NCBI GenBank assembly: GCA_947630005.1
Contig: CANRGB010000016.1
Location: 1-39,460, forward strand
DNA length: 39,460 nt
Source: an uncultured Lachnospiraceae bacterium
Lineage (GTDB): Bacteria; Bacillota; Clostridia; Lachnospirales; Lachnospiraceae
Reading direction: 5' to 3'
How positions within the stretch are numbered: position 1 is the first letter of the stretch; each line of letters begins with the position of its first letter. The notes beneath the pieces were generated by a model. It was given only the letters and a program-made list of their open reading frames with translations. It was not told where the DNA came from and searched no databases. This document shows positions 23,867-32,743 of this stretch, piece by piece. Made by a program: the position numbers and the translations under genes.

Positions 23867-25648
23867 ATGAAGATCAAAAAACTACTGTCAGCGGCCTTCC
23901 TGGCCGCGGGGCTGGCATTTATCCTGCCGGCCGCAGCCCTGCCCGGAAGGGATCCGGGAGGCATTCCGGCCGTCATGGCGGCTGAGGAGGAACCCGGTGA
24001 AGCGCAGGGCTGGAACTCGGACGAAAAAGGCTGGTTTTATCTGTCCGAGGGCGAACGTCTTACCGGTCTGCAGCGGATCGGAGGCGATACTTATTATTTC
24101 GACGAACAGGGATATCGTCTTACGGGGACGGTCATTGTCGGCTCCAGACTTTATTATTTCAACCCTGCAACCAATGGCAAGCTTCAGACCGGGGTCACCG
24201 GCATGCAGCAGATCGGAACAAGCGGCGTCTATTATTATTTTCTGAAAGCCGCAAACGGAACTGTCGCGATGAACCGCTGGGCGAACCATAACGGGAAGCT
24301 GTACTACGCCGGCAGGGACGGAAAAATCATATTCGGCACGGCGAAGATCAAAAACGATCTGTATCATCTGACGGCGGAGGGAAGGCTTACATCCTACGCC
24401 AGATCTTCCTACAACGGCAAATATTACTACGCCAGAAAGAACGGGAAGCTGTTTACGGGACTTAGAAAGATCGACGGCAAATATTATTACTTCAGCCCGT
24501 CCACCGGAGAGCGCGTGTCGGGTCCCGTGACCACAGACGGATATACCTATTATTTTGCCGCGAACGGAACCGCCAAAACCGGCTGGCTGAAACGAGACGG
24601 CAAATATTATTATCACGATGCCAAGGGCCGCCGGAAGACGGGGCTGACGGTCATTGACAAGAAGATTTACTATCTCGATCCCGCGGACGGCGGCGCGCGC
24701 GCGGCGAAGCGCTGGGTGAACGTCAGCGGAAAGGTGTACTACTTTTCCGCGAACGGCGTCATGGCCACCGGATGGCTTAAGTACGCCGGGCGGACTTACT
24801 ACCTTGGAAGCGACGGCCTCAGGGAAACAGGGATGATGACGATCAGCGGCAAAAAATACTATTTTGCGTCAAACGGCGTCATGCTGACCGGCTGGATTTC
24901 CGTTGGCGGGAAGACCTATTACCTGAATACCTCTGCCAGTTCCTCTTCCTACGGAGCCGCGGTCACCGGGTGGGCGAATATCAGCGGGAAAAATTATTAC
25001 TTTGATTCGGACGCGGTTCTTCAGAAAGGAATCTGGAAATATGACAAGTCCTCAAAGGCTTATTACTATCTCGACAAGAACACCGGCGCGGTCCTGACCG
25101 GAAAACAGACGATCAACGGCAGGGTTTACGATCTCGGAAGCACCGGAGCCTACAAGGACGATCCGTACGCGGTTCCGAGCGGTCCGAAGGAGATCAGAGT
25201 CAACCGGGCCATGAACTGCATCACCGTATATCAGGGAGGTACTCCGATCAAAGCGATCGTCTGCTCCACAGCGGCCGACGGAGTCAGCACACCGACGGGA
25301 ACTTTCACACTCCTTGACAAGCTCCGCTGGCATGAGCTGAACGGTCCTTCCTGGGGGCAGTACTGTTCCCATATCACATGGAATATCCTGTTCCACTCCG
25401 TGCCCTGCAAGCGCTATCAGGACAACCATTCGCTGAACGCGGCAGAGTTCAACAAACTCGGCCAGGCCGCATCCGGCGGCTGCATCCGCCTGACTGTCGC
25501 GGACGCGAAATGGATCTACGACAACTGTCCGGTCGGAACCAAGGTTGTCATTTTCGACGACTGGAGTTCGCCGGGTCCGTTAGGAAAACCGTCGGCGCCG
25601 AAGATTCCTGTCACGCAGAATTATGATCCCACCGATCCGTACGCGTAA
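23867..25648 (+). CDS. Secreted choline-binding-repeat protein with L,D-transpeptidase domain
   Basis: 593 aa. An N-terminal signal peptide (KKLLSAAFLAAGLAFILPAAA) is followed by about 18 cell-wall/choline-binding type repeats of the form YYF-x-G-x-x-x-TGW (residues ~50-430). The C-terminus is a YkuD domain (~440-560) with Cys539 in SGGCIRL and an upstream FHS/NHS histidine region. Such domains make 3-3 peptidoglycan cross-links or attach proteins to the wall; the repeats would anchor it to the envelope. The usual SHGC motif reads SGGC, a variant I believe also occurs in other clostridial members. The ATG at 23867 has GGGAGG 6 nt upstream; the frame is open upstream to 23798 without homology. 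It stands alone between its promoter and a repeat plus terminator. Confidence 0.88.
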   Translation: MKIKKLLSAAFLAAGLAFILPAAALPGRDPGGIPAVMAAEEEPGEAQGWNSDEKGWFYLSEGERLTGLQRIGGDTYYFDEQGYRLTGTVIVGSRLYYFNPATNGKLQTGVTGMQQIGTSGVYYYFLKAANGTVAMNRWANHNGKLYYAGRDGKIIFGTAKIKNDLYHLTAEGRLTSYARSSYNGKYYYARKNGKLFTGLRKIDGKYYYFSPSTGERVSGPVTTDGYTYYFAANGTAKTGWLKRDGKYYYHDAKGRRKTGLTVIDKKIYYLDPADGGARAAKRWVNVSGKVYYFSANGVMATGWLKYAGRTYYLGSDGLRETGMMTISGKKYYFASNGVMLTGWISVGGKTYYLNTSASSSSYGAAVTGWANISGKNYYFDSDAVLQKGIWKYDKSSKAYYYLDKNTGAVLTGKQTINGRVYDLGSTGAYKDDPYAVPSGPKEIRVNRAMNCITVYQGGTPIKAIVCSTAADGVSTPTGTFTLLDKLRWHELNGPSWGQYCSHITWNILFHSVPCKRYQDNHSLNAAEFNKLGQAASGGCIRLTVADAKWIYDNCPVGTKVVIFDDWSSPGPLGKPSAPKIPVTQNYDPTDPYA

Positions 25649-25694
25649 AGACACGCACGAAGGGCCGGATCTCAAGGTCAGACCGTAAAACCGT

Positions 25695-25757
25695 AATCGA
25701 GCAGGAGGCGGCTTTTCCTCCTGCTCGCCTGCGCGGCCCGCATGCTGCGCCAGCAGC
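25695..25757 (+). repeat. Dispersed two-hairpin repeat, copy C
   Basis: Hairpin 1 is CGAGCAGGAGG/CCTCCTGCTCG (25698-25727) and hairpin 2 is GCTGC-GCCA-GCAGC (25744-25757), with the same GCGGCCCGCAT spacer as copy B at 14181-14242. Stem 1 differs from copy B by a G-C to A-T pair exchange. Similarity fades over the next ~40 bp (GGGCCTGTGCATAAGAC). It lies between convergent genes. Confidence 0.7.
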
Positions 25758-25788
25758 TGATTTCCTTATGCGGGCCTGTGCATAAGAC

Positions 25789-25837
25789 AGAAGAACACCC
25801 CGCATCGATTTCGGAAACCGGTACGGGGTGTTCTTCT
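25789..25837. terminator. Bidirectional terminator between the L,D-transpeptidase gene and ptsH
   Basis: A perfect 14-bp stem (AGAAGAACACCCCG 25789-25802; CGGGGTGTTCTTCT 25824-25837) with a 21-nt loop is followed by TCTGTTTATTGTTT on the plus strand. It can serve both convergent units. Confidence 0.75.
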
Positions 25838-25842
25838 TCTGT

Positions 25843-26103
25843 TTATTGTTTCTTCTGATTTAAAAGATCCACAAGTGTTTGCAAAGCTTCCTTTTCATCC
25901 GTTCCGGAACAGATCAGTTCGATCTCATCCCCCTGCTGTACACAGGCGCTCAGCACTCCAAGCAGACTTTTGGCGTTAAATTCTTTTTCCCGGAAATGAA
26001 TCATGATGTGGGAATCATATTCAACCGCCTTCCTGCAAAGATCTCCGGCCGGCCTCAAATGCAGGCCAAGCACATTTCTGATCACAACTTTCTCACTAAC
26101 CAA
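25843..26103 (-). CDS. ptsH: HPr family phosphocarrier protein
   Basis: 86 aa, the standard HPr size. His15 in GLHLRPAG is the PEP-dependent phosphorylation site, and Ser46 in NAKSLLG is the HPr-kinase regulatory site, so this looks like a true HPr rather than a Crh-type protein lacking His15. The residue after His15 is Leu instead of the usual Ala. The start is TTG at 26103 with GGAGG 8 nt upstream, inside the end of cdaR; only 3 nt separate the two genes. Enzyme I (ptsI) is not next to it. Last gene of the cdaA-cdaR unit, ending at the terminator 25789-25837. Confidence 0.88.
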   Translation of the reverse strand: MVSEKVVIRNVLGLHLRPAGDLCRKAVEYDSHIMIHFREKEFNAKSLLGVLSACVQQGDEIELICSGTDEKEALQTLVDLLNQKKQ

Positions 26104-26106
26104 TGC

Positions 26107-27450
26107 TCAATCCTCCGTATTAACCTCATTCTCTAGCAAAACATCCTCCGGCACCGAAGTCACTACGATAGTTACATCAGAAGCAAGCTCATAACCTTCG
26201 GGAAGTTCAATCTCGACAGGAATTTCATAGCTGCCTTCCTCACTGCACGCGTCAAGATCAATCCTGCCGTGTATATCCTCCATTTTGACACTGTATACGC
26301 TCTCGTCATCCGAATGGATCCTGACAGGAATAACATCGGCCGGCGAATACGTCAGCGTCATCCCTTTCGGCTTGTTCAGAAGCTCCAGACTCGAGAGCGG
26401 AAGACTGATCGTCCGGTCCCCCGTTTTCTCGATCTGCACCGTGACGGATATGGTGGGCTCCGCGTCCGCGATCAGACGTATGTCGTCTTCTTCCGCAAGA
26501 ATCGTTGAGATATCCACCTCCTGCGTGACCGTCTCGGACAGACCCTCTACCGATACCGCATCCTCCAGCACGATCTTTCCTTCCAGCCGCGCCAGCGCTT
26601 CCTGAGTCCCCACCAGGCTCACGGATACGGGAACCGTGGAGATGCCTGTGATCCGGTATCCCTCTGCCGGCTCGCCGGAAGTTCCCACCACGACGGCGAT
26701 ATCATTCATAACTTCCCACAGACTGATCTTTACGCTGACTTTATTCTCCGGGATCAGAACTCCGGAAGAATCCTTGATCTGTATCCGCTCCATCTGACTT
26801 TCATCAAATTTCGTGCCGTTCTTATCATACACCTGCAGGATTACCTGCCGCGTCTGATCCATGCTGAGTCCGGTAACGCTTACTTCCGCGCTGATCTTCC
26901 CGATCTTGTTCAGGAGACTTTCCGGTCCCGCGACCTGCACGGTTCTTCCCTGTATAACCTCCATCGTACCGACCTCATATCCGTTCGCGGGTCTCTCCCC
27001 GTTCGTGGTAAGCGTGATCATAAATTCCATCTGCGTCAGCTGCTCCAGCTGCACCTTCATGACGGAAGGATAAATTTCAATCTCATCCCAGCTGACAGCC
27101 GCGTTGTCGCAGGTGACGTGCAGAGGGACAGAATTCATATCCGTCAGAGCTTCCATATCGGCAACCACCGTAAAGTTCGACGCGGACAGTCTCTTCAGAA
27201 CGCTGGAACGCTCCGTCACCTTCAAAGTGACCGTGGAACCTTCAATGACATCAAACACTTTGTCGATATCAGTCACGCTGTCCTCGTTCATAAACTGTAC
27301 TCTGACATCTTTCAGCAATATTGACTCATATGGATTGTTCACATTGGCGACCAAAAGCCAGATCAGCACCGCCACCGCAAGCGACAGCACCTTCAACGCC
27401 AGATTTCTGGTCAGCCTGCGCCCCAGATTTCCGGTCTGCTCATGTCTCAT
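26107..27450 (-). CDS. cdaR: CdaR, YbbR-domain regulator of the diadenylate cyclase
   Basis: 447 aa membrane-anchored extracytoplasmic protein. One N-terminal transmembrane helix (LALKVLSLAVAVLIWLLVANV, ~17-37) is followed by about four YbbR domains with repeating beta-strand patterns such as PVSVSLVGTQEAL and IPVEIELPEGYEL. CdaR binds and modulates CdaA, which is encoded directly upstream with an 11-bp overlap; this is the conserved arrangement in Bacillota, although glmM, which often follows, is missing here. Confidence 0.9.
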   Translation of the reverse strand: MRHEQTGNLGRRLTRNLALKVLSLAVAVLIWLLVANVNNPYESILLKDVRVQFMNEDSVTDIDKVFDVIEGSTVTLKVTERSSVLKRLSASNFTVVADMEALTDMNSVPLHVTCDNAAVSWDEIEIYPSVMKVQLEQLTQMEFMITLTTNGERPANGYEVGTMEVIQGRTVQVAGPESLLNKIGKISAEVSVTGLSMDQTRQVILQVYDKNGTKFDESQMERIQIKDSSGVLIPENKVSVKISLWEVMNDIAVVVGTSGEPAEGYRITGISTVPVSVSLVGTQEALARLEGKIVLEDAVSVEGLSETVTQEVDISTILAEEDDIRLIADAEPTISVTVQIEKTGDRTISLPLSSLELLNKPKGMTLTYSPADVIPVRIHSDDESVYSVKMEDIHGRIDLDACSEEGSYEIPVEIELPEGYELASDVTIVVTSVPEDVLLENEVNTED

Positions 27451-28315
27451 CCTTGCCCCAACCTTTCAATAATCTGAATTTCTTCTGTGTCACAGACTTA
27501 TTCTGTACGACCAGCAGTTCTTCCCGCAGCTGCTCAGGCGTTACAGGTCCCCGCAGTTCCCGCTTGTAGGCGACCGAGATATGTCCCGTCTCCTCCGACA
27601 CAATGATCGTAAAAGAATCCGATACCTCGCTGATGCCAAGCCCCGCTCTGTGCCTCGTCCCGAGCTCCTTGCTCAGAAACATGCTGTCGGACAGGGGAAG
27701 GTAGCAGGTCGCCGCGGTAACCCGGTTTCCTTTCACCAGAACCGCCCCGTCGTGCAGCGGGGTATTATGTTCAAAAATATTGATCAGCAGCTGGCTGCTC
27801 ACAACAGAGTCAAGAACGATCCCGGTCCGCTCATATTCCTGCAGCGTCACTTCCTGCTCAATCACGATCAGGGCGCCTGTCTTTACGCGCGCCATCTCCA
27901 CGACAGCCTTTACGATCTCGTTCACCGTCTTGTCACTGAAGCGCTCCGTCACGGCGCGCGCGGAATCCAGAGGAATCAGCGACGAGACAATCTGCTTCTC
28001 TCCCAGCTGTTCCAGAACCCGCCTCAGCTCAGGCTGGAAAATAACGACGACCGCTATGATCGCTATGTCAATCGCATGATTTACAATATAGATCAGTGTT
28101 TCCATATGAAAGAGATAGATCACGGAAACACAGATCAGCAAAACCATAATCCCTTTCAGAAGCGTCCACGCTCTCGTATTTTTGATCCAGAGCAGAAGAC
28201 TGTATACTAAAAACGCCAGAATGATGATTTCCAGCACGTTCGTGAACGTAATTTCCTTCATGGATTGGGTGAACCCGGACAGGATGCCGCTCAGCACCAA
28301 CCTCACATTATTCAT
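27440..28315 (-). CDS. cdaA: Diadenylate cyclase CdaA
   Basis: Makes the second messenger c-di-AMP from two ATP; 291 aa. Three N-terminal membrane helices (~25-95) precede the DAC domain, whose hallmark motifs are DGAVLVKG (Asp-Gly-Ala 189-191) and GTRHRAGLG (Arg-His-Arg 221-223). c-di-AMP controls potassium and osmolyte transport and cell-wall homeostasis. The ATG at 28315 has AAAGGAGAA 5 nt upstream; an upstream extension is open but lacks homology. The stop overlaps cdaR. Confidence 0.95.
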   Translation of the reverse strand: MNNVRLVLSGILSGFTQSMKEITFTNVLEIIILAFLVYSLLLWIKNTRAWTLLKGIMVLLICVSVIYLFHMETLIYIVNHAIDIAIIAVVVIFQPELRRVLEQLGEKQIVSSLIPLDSARAVTERFSDKTVNEIVKAVVEMARVKTGALIVIEQEVTLQEYERTGIVLDSVVSSQLLINIFEHNTPLHDGAVLVKGNRVTAATCYLPLSDSMFLSKELGTRHRAGLGISEVSDSFTIIVSEETGHISVAYKRELRGPVTPEQLREELLVVQNKSVTQKKFRLLKGWGKDET

Positions 28316-28345
28316 TCCGATTCTCCTTTCGGTAATTATACGTTC

Positions 28346-28374
28346 AGTATAGCACACATTTTTGTCCGTGCATA
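28346..28374 (-). promoter_or_regulatory. Candidate promoter of cdaA-cdaR-ptsH
   Basis: On the minus strand, TATACT (plus 28346-28351) is preceded at 17 nt by TATGCA (plus 28369-28374). The -35 is weak; transcription may also read in from comF. Confidence 0.35.
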
Positions 28375-28402
28375 CCATCTTTTTTCTTTTCCGGTCATAT
28401 AT

Positions 28403-29182
28403 TCATCTGTGCGCGGCCACCAGAAAAAACACATTCCTTACCCCGGCACATTTCAGTGTGCGGCTGATCTCGTCCATTGTGCTTCCGGTCGTATAGACAT
28501 CGTCTATAACGAGTACGGACTTTATGCCGGAAAGGCCGCCGGATACCTCAAACGCATCCTTCAGATTGCTTCTTCTCTCCTGTCCGGACAGTTCTTTCTG
28601 GTCCTTTGTGCTGCGCAGTTTCCGAACCGCGTGATACAGAACGGGAATCCCGGTGAGTTCCCCGATTTTCTTCGCGAGCAGTTCCGACTGATTATATCCT
28701 CTCCGGTTCTTTTTCATCCAGTGCATCGGAACCGGAATGATCCGCTCGGGCTTCCACAAAGGAAGCCATTTCCCCGCCCGGAAAACCATGGCCTCCGCGT
28801 AAAAATCCAGATACTCCCGCCGGTTGGAAAACTTCATGCGCCGGATGGAAACGCGCATCGCTTTTTCATAGCGAAACGCGGCGATTCCCTGCGTAAACTC
28901 GTGGGGATGCGAAAGGCAGTCCCTGCAGTACTCCTTCTCCAGAGAGTCAAGCGTCTTTCCGCACCGCAGGCAGTAAGGCTGCACGATCCACGGCAGCTTC
29001 CTCTGACATTCCCCGCATACGCGTCCTTTCCCAAGCGGAATGATCCGGTCGCACAGAGGACATCGCGGAGGATACAGAAGACCGGCCGCGGATTTTACCG
29101 CCTGTTTCGCGAATCGGATTCCCTTTTGATTTAATGACAGTTCTTTTTCTTTCTGACCTGATAATAAATTTTTTTCTCTCAA
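28403..29182 (-). CDS. ComF family phosphoribosyltransferase-like protein
   Basis: 259 aa. Eight cysteines in four CxxC pairs (41/44, 56/59, 71/74, 86/89) form an N-terminal zinc-binding region. The C-terminal type I PRTase domain has the PRPP loop VLVIDDVYTTGST. ComF (GntX/ComFC) proteins take part in DNA uptake during competence in some bacteria, but many hosts are not known to be competent and the substrate is unknown. The frame begins with TTG at 29182 behind AAAGG; no better start is seen, so the N-terminus is uncertain. It lies 160 bp after recD2 and 87 bp before cdaA. Confidence 0.85.
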   Translation of the reverse strand: MREKNLLSGQKEKELSLNQKGIRFAKQAVKSAAGLLYPPRCPLCDRIIPLGKGRVCGECQRKLPWIVQPYCLRCGKTLDSLEKEYCRDCLSHPHEFTQGIAAFRYEKAMRVSIRRMKFSNRREYLDFYAEAMVFRAGKWLPLWKPERIIPVPMHWMKKNRRGYNQSELLAKKIGELTGIPVLYHAVRKLRSTKDQKELSGQERRSNLKDAFEVSGGLSGIKSVLVIDDVYTTGSTMDEISRTLKCAGVRNVFFLVAAHR

Positions 29183-29341
29183 CAGCAGACCTTTTCTGCC
29201 CGTCTCCCTTTTGGCGCCGTCTCACACACCCGGCGCCGTTTTCTGTATTTGAACCGCTGATCTGCCGTACTCTCATCCATACAGCAGATACCGGCCTGCT
29301 CTTTGCCATGCTCCGGCTCCGCCAAACGGCAAAACGGCCGA

Positions 29342-31576
29342 TCAGACGTTTTCGCTGTCTGATTCCGGACTGCTCATTTCCCGGATTCTCTGGGCCAGAG
29401 TCGTATATCGGCGCTGCTCCATCGTATTTCCGATCATCTGCCGGAACGTGACGTCGTCTCCGACCAGAGTCACGCATTTGCGCGCCCTCGTCACCGCCGT
29501 GTACAAAAGATTCCGGTTCATCAGCATTCTAGGCCCCGCCAGAAGCGGAATCACAACCGCGGGGTACTCACTGCCCTGCGATTTATGTATCGTTACGGCA
29601 TAGGAAAGTTCCAGTTCATCCAGCCCGGAAAACGGATACTCCACCATACGGTGGTCGTCAAACTCCACCGTAACGCGCTCCAGGATGGAATTGATCTCCC
29701 GGATGATTCCCATGTCTCCGTTGAAGATGCCAAGTCCCTTCTCAACGGCAGTTCCATGCTTCCCGCGGATCTCCCATTCGGTCTGGTAGTTATTTTTGAT
29801 CTGCATGACCTTGTCGCCTTCGCGAAACAGCAGATCTCCATGTTCATGCTCCGCCTTATCTCCGGACGGAGGATTCAGATATTCCTGAAGGATCCGGTTG
29901 AGCCGTTCCACGCCGAGCAGTCCCTTGCGCATCGGCGTCAGCACCTGAATATCATATACCGACGCATTCACATAGCGCGGCATTTTGTCCCGCACGAGCT
30001 GGATCACAATGCTGATGATCACATTCACATCCTGCCTTTTTAAGAAGAAAAAATCCCTGCTTTTGTTGTCAAGAGGAACCTGTTCTCCGCGGTTGATCCT
30101 GTGAGCGTTTACGATAATATCGCTTTCCGATGCCTGTCTGAAAATCCTGTTCAGCCGGACCACCCGGATCTGTCCGGAAAAAATGATATCCTTGAGCACA
30201 CTGCCCGGGCCCACCGACGGCAGCTGGTTTACATCCCCGACCATGATCAGCCTGGTTCCGACCGCGACCGCGGTCAGCAGCGCGTGCATCAGATAGATGT
30301 CCACCATCGACATTTCATCCACGATGATCACATCCGCCTCGAGCGGATTTCCCGCGCCGCGCGCAAACTTCCCGGAGTTTCCTTCCTTCCCCGCGGAAAT
30401 CTCAAGCATCCGGTGTATTGTCTTTGCCTCATAGCCGGTTGCCTCCGTTATCCTTTTCGCGGCTCTTCCTGTCGGGGCCGCCAGCAGGATGTCAAGGCCT
30501 TCCGACCTGAAATAAGAGATCAGCGTGTTTATCGTCGTCGTCTTTCCGGTTCCGGGACCACCTGTGATCACAAGAAGGCCGCAGCGGACCGCCTCAACCA
30601 CCGCCAGACGCTGCATTTCGTCCAGATGCGTCGACGAAGCCCGCTCGATTCCGGAAATCTTCCGGAGAACCAGCTTCTCATCGACCGAAGCGCTGATGTT
30701 CAGTTCACTGAGCATGCGCGCCGTATTCAGTTCGATCCGGTAGGCAGACGCCCCATAGATCAGCTTCTTCTCCTGCTCTTCCTTTATAACAATCCGGCGC
30801 TCAATCGCGAGATCCATTAGGTACCGCTCCGGATCCTCCGGCGGCGTTCCCAGCAGTTCCTCTGTCTTTCGCATCAGTTCTTCCTGCGGAAGATAAACAT
30901 GACCGTCCGAGGACGACTGGCGCAGCGCGTACAGGATTCCGCATTTTACGCGGTATTCTGAATCCGGACGGATTCCCGCACGTTTCGCGATCCCGTCCGC
31001 GATCCGAAAGCCGACCCCCTCAATGTCATCTGCGAGGCGATACGGATTTTCCCGGATCACTTTGTAAATATCCGCGCCGTATTTCTGATAGATCCTGACA
31101 CTCAGAGCGGTACTGATCCCATACTGCTGCAGAAAGATCATCGCCTGCCGCATATCCCGCTTTTCATAGATCTGTTCCGCGATCTCCCGCGCCTTTTTGG
31201 GACTGATCCCTTTGACCTCCGCGAGACGCTCCGGCTCCTCCTCGATGATCCGAAACGTGTCGTCGTGAAATTCCCGGACAATGCGCGCCGCGAGAGCCTT
31301 GCCGACTCCTTTGACCGCGCCGGAACCCAGATACCGCTCGATCGACTGCTCATCCTCCGGCTGCTTCACCTCAAAGCTCTCCGCCCTGAACTGCTTTCCA
31401 TATACGGCGTGGGAAACGTACTGCCCCTGCGCCTCGATCAGTTCCCCTTCATTAATATAGGAAAATATTCCGACACATGTGATCTCTTCCTGTCCCGAGG
31501 AGAGCACAAGCACCGTATAGCCGCTTTCCTCGTTCCGGAAAATAATGTGATCCACATATCCTCTCAGTTTCTCCAT
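29342..31576 (-). CDS. recD2: ATP-dependent DNA helicase RecD2
   Basis: 744 aa superfamily 1B 5'-3' helicase of the RecBC-independent RecD2 (YrrC) type. The N-terminal extension contains tandem helix-hairpin-helix elements (GSGAVKGVGKALA, EVKGISPKKA, DIEGVGFRIAD; ~83-195). The helicase core has Walker A GGPGTGKTTT (339-348), Walker B IIVDEMSMVD, motif III GDVNQLPSVGPG and motif VI YTAVTRARK. RecD2 works in replication-fork maintenance, mismatch and recombination repair. The ATG at 31576 lies 6 nt after the mreB stop; its GGAG is inside the mreB end, about 12 nt upstream, so translation may depend on coupling. Confidence 0.95.
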   Translation of the reverse strand: MEKLRGYVDHIIFRNEESGYTVLVLSSGQEEITCVGIFSYINEGELIEAQGQYVSHAVYGKQFRAESFEVKQPEDEQSIERYLGSGAVKGVGKALAARIVREFHDDTFRIIEEEPERLAEVKGISPKKAREIAEQIYEKRDMRQAMIFLQQYGISTALSVRIYQKYGADIYKVIRENPYRLADDIEGVGFRIADGIAKRAGIRPDSEYRVKCGILYALRQSSSDGHVYLPQEELMRKTEELLGTPPEDPERYLMDLAIERRIVIKEEQEKKLIYGASAYRIELNTARMLSELNISASVDEKLVLRKISGIERASSTHLDEMQRLAVVEAVRCGLLVITGGPGTGKTTTINTLISYFRSEGLDILLAAPTGRAAKRITEATGYEAKTIHRMLEISAGKEGNSGKFARGAGNPLEADVIIVDEMSMVDIYLMHALLTAVAVGTRLIMVGDVNQLPSVGPGSVLKDIIFSGQIRVVRLNRIFRQASESDIIVNAHRINRGEQVPLDNKSRDFFFLKRQDVNVIISIVIQLVRDKMPRYVNASVYDIQVLTPMRKGLLGVERLNRILQEYLNPPSGDKAEHEHGDLLFREGDKVMQIKNNYQTEWEIRGKHGTAVEKGLGIFNGDMGIIREINSILERVTVEFDDHRMVEYPFSGLDELELSYAVTIHKSQGSEYPAVVIPLLAGPRMLMNRNLLYTAVTRARKCVTLVGDDVTFRQMIGNTMEQRRYTTLAQRIREMSSPESDSENV

Positions 31577-31582
31577 ATATGA

Positions 31583-32584
31583 TCAGTTCTCCTGTATCCT
31601 GCCGTTGTTTGCGGTCAGCTCGACAAATTTACCGGTGCCGACCGCAACGACGGTCATCGGATCCTCCGCCGTTACCGTGTTGATCCCCGTATGCGCTTCG
31701 ATCAGCTCCTCAAGTCCGGAAAGAAGCGATCCTCCGCCCGTCAGGACGATTCCGCGGTCCACCACATCGGCGGCAAGCTCCGGAGGCGTGCGCTCGAGAA
31801 CGCTGTGTACCGCGTCAACAATCTGGCTTGTCACCTCTTTGAGCGCGTCCCTTGTATCCTCCGAAGTGACACGGATCGTCTTGGGAAGTCCCGTCACAAG
31901 ATCCCGCCCTTTGACTTCCATCACTTTCGGCTCCGGTTTCTCAAACGCGGTTCCGATCGTGATCTTAATTTCCTCTGCGGTCTGTTCCCCGATCATCAGG
32001 TTGTATTTTTTCCTGACATATTTTACGATGGCGTCGTCAAAATCATCGCCCGCCACTTTGATCGAGGTGCTGACGACAATCCCGTCAAGCGATATCACCG
32101 CGATGTCGCTCGTCCCGCCTCCGATATCCACGATCATATTGCCGCACGGCCGCGAGATATCGATCCCCGCTCCGATCGCGGCCGCAATCGGCTCCTCTAT
32201 GATATGCACTTCCCGCGCGCCTGCCTGATAAGTCGCGTCCTCCACCGCCTTTTTTTCCACTTCCGTCACGCTGCTCGGCACACAGATGCTTACCCGCGGC
32301 TTGCGGAACGACATCTTTCCGATCGCTTTCTGGATAAAATATTTCAGCATCTGCTCCGTCACGGTATAATCTGAGATGACGCCTTTGCGCATCGGCCGAA
32401 CCGCAATCACGTTTCCCGGCGTTCTCCCCAGCATCAGGCGCGCTTCCTCCCCGATTGCCTTGATCCTGTTCGTGTCCCGGTCATACGCCACAACCGACGG
32501 CTCTTTTAAAACAACTCCCTTTCCTCTCACATATACCAGTATGCTCGCAGTTCCCAGATCAATCCCGACATCCGACGCCGCCAT
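31583..32584 (-). CDS. mreB: Rod shape-determining protein MreB/Mbl
   Basis: 333 aa actin-like filament protein that guides cell-wall elongation under the membrane. Actin-fold motifs are the phosphate-1 loop GIDLGTASILVY, phosphate-2 VDIGGGTSDIAVIS and the adenosine loop VLTGGGSLLSGL. MreC/MreD are not adjacent, so it may be an Mbl- or MreBH-like paralogue. The ATG at 32584 follows AAGGGG. It heads the unit mreB-recD2 and probably comF. Confidence 0.93.
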   Translation of the reverse strand: MAASDVGIDLGTASILVYVRGKGVVLKEPSVVAYDRDTNRIKAIGEEARLMLGRTPGNVIAVRPMRKGVISDYTVTEQMLKYFIQKAIGKMSFRKPRVSICVPSSVTEVEKKAVEDATYQAGAREVHIIEEPIAAAIGAGIDISRPCGNMIVDIGGGTSDIAVISLDGIVVSTSIKVAGDDFDDAIVKYVRKKYNLMIGEQTAEEIKITIGTAFEKPEPKVMEVKGRDLVTGLPKTIRVTSEDTRDALKEVTSQIVDAVHSVLERTPPELAADVVDRGIVLTGGGSLLSGLEELIEAHTGINTVTAEDPMTVVAVGTGKFVELTANNGRIQEN

Positions 32585-32631
32585 ACAGAAAACCCCTTTC
32601 CCTATTCATTGTTCTGACTTTATCTTTCCCC

Positions 32632-32660
32632 ATTGTATCATGGTTATTTCCAAATGGGAA
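32632..32660 (-). promoter_or_regulatory. Candidate promoter of mreB-recD2
   Basis: On the minus strand, TACAAT (plus 32632-32637) is preceded by TTCCCA (plus 32655-32660) at 17 nt. The -35 matches four of six consensus bases. Confidence 0.4.
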
Positions 32661-32743
32661 TTCACTAAATTATTTCTTAACTATTTTTCCTCTTTCTTTA
32701 TAAATTGAACACATTTTAATCACATTTGTCCTGTATGATAATA

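Noticed and set aside
28947-29477. 176-codon minus-strand frame across the recD2-comF gap
   Set aside because: It overlaps both flanking genes in another frame, and its Arg/Ser-rich sequence shows no family motif.
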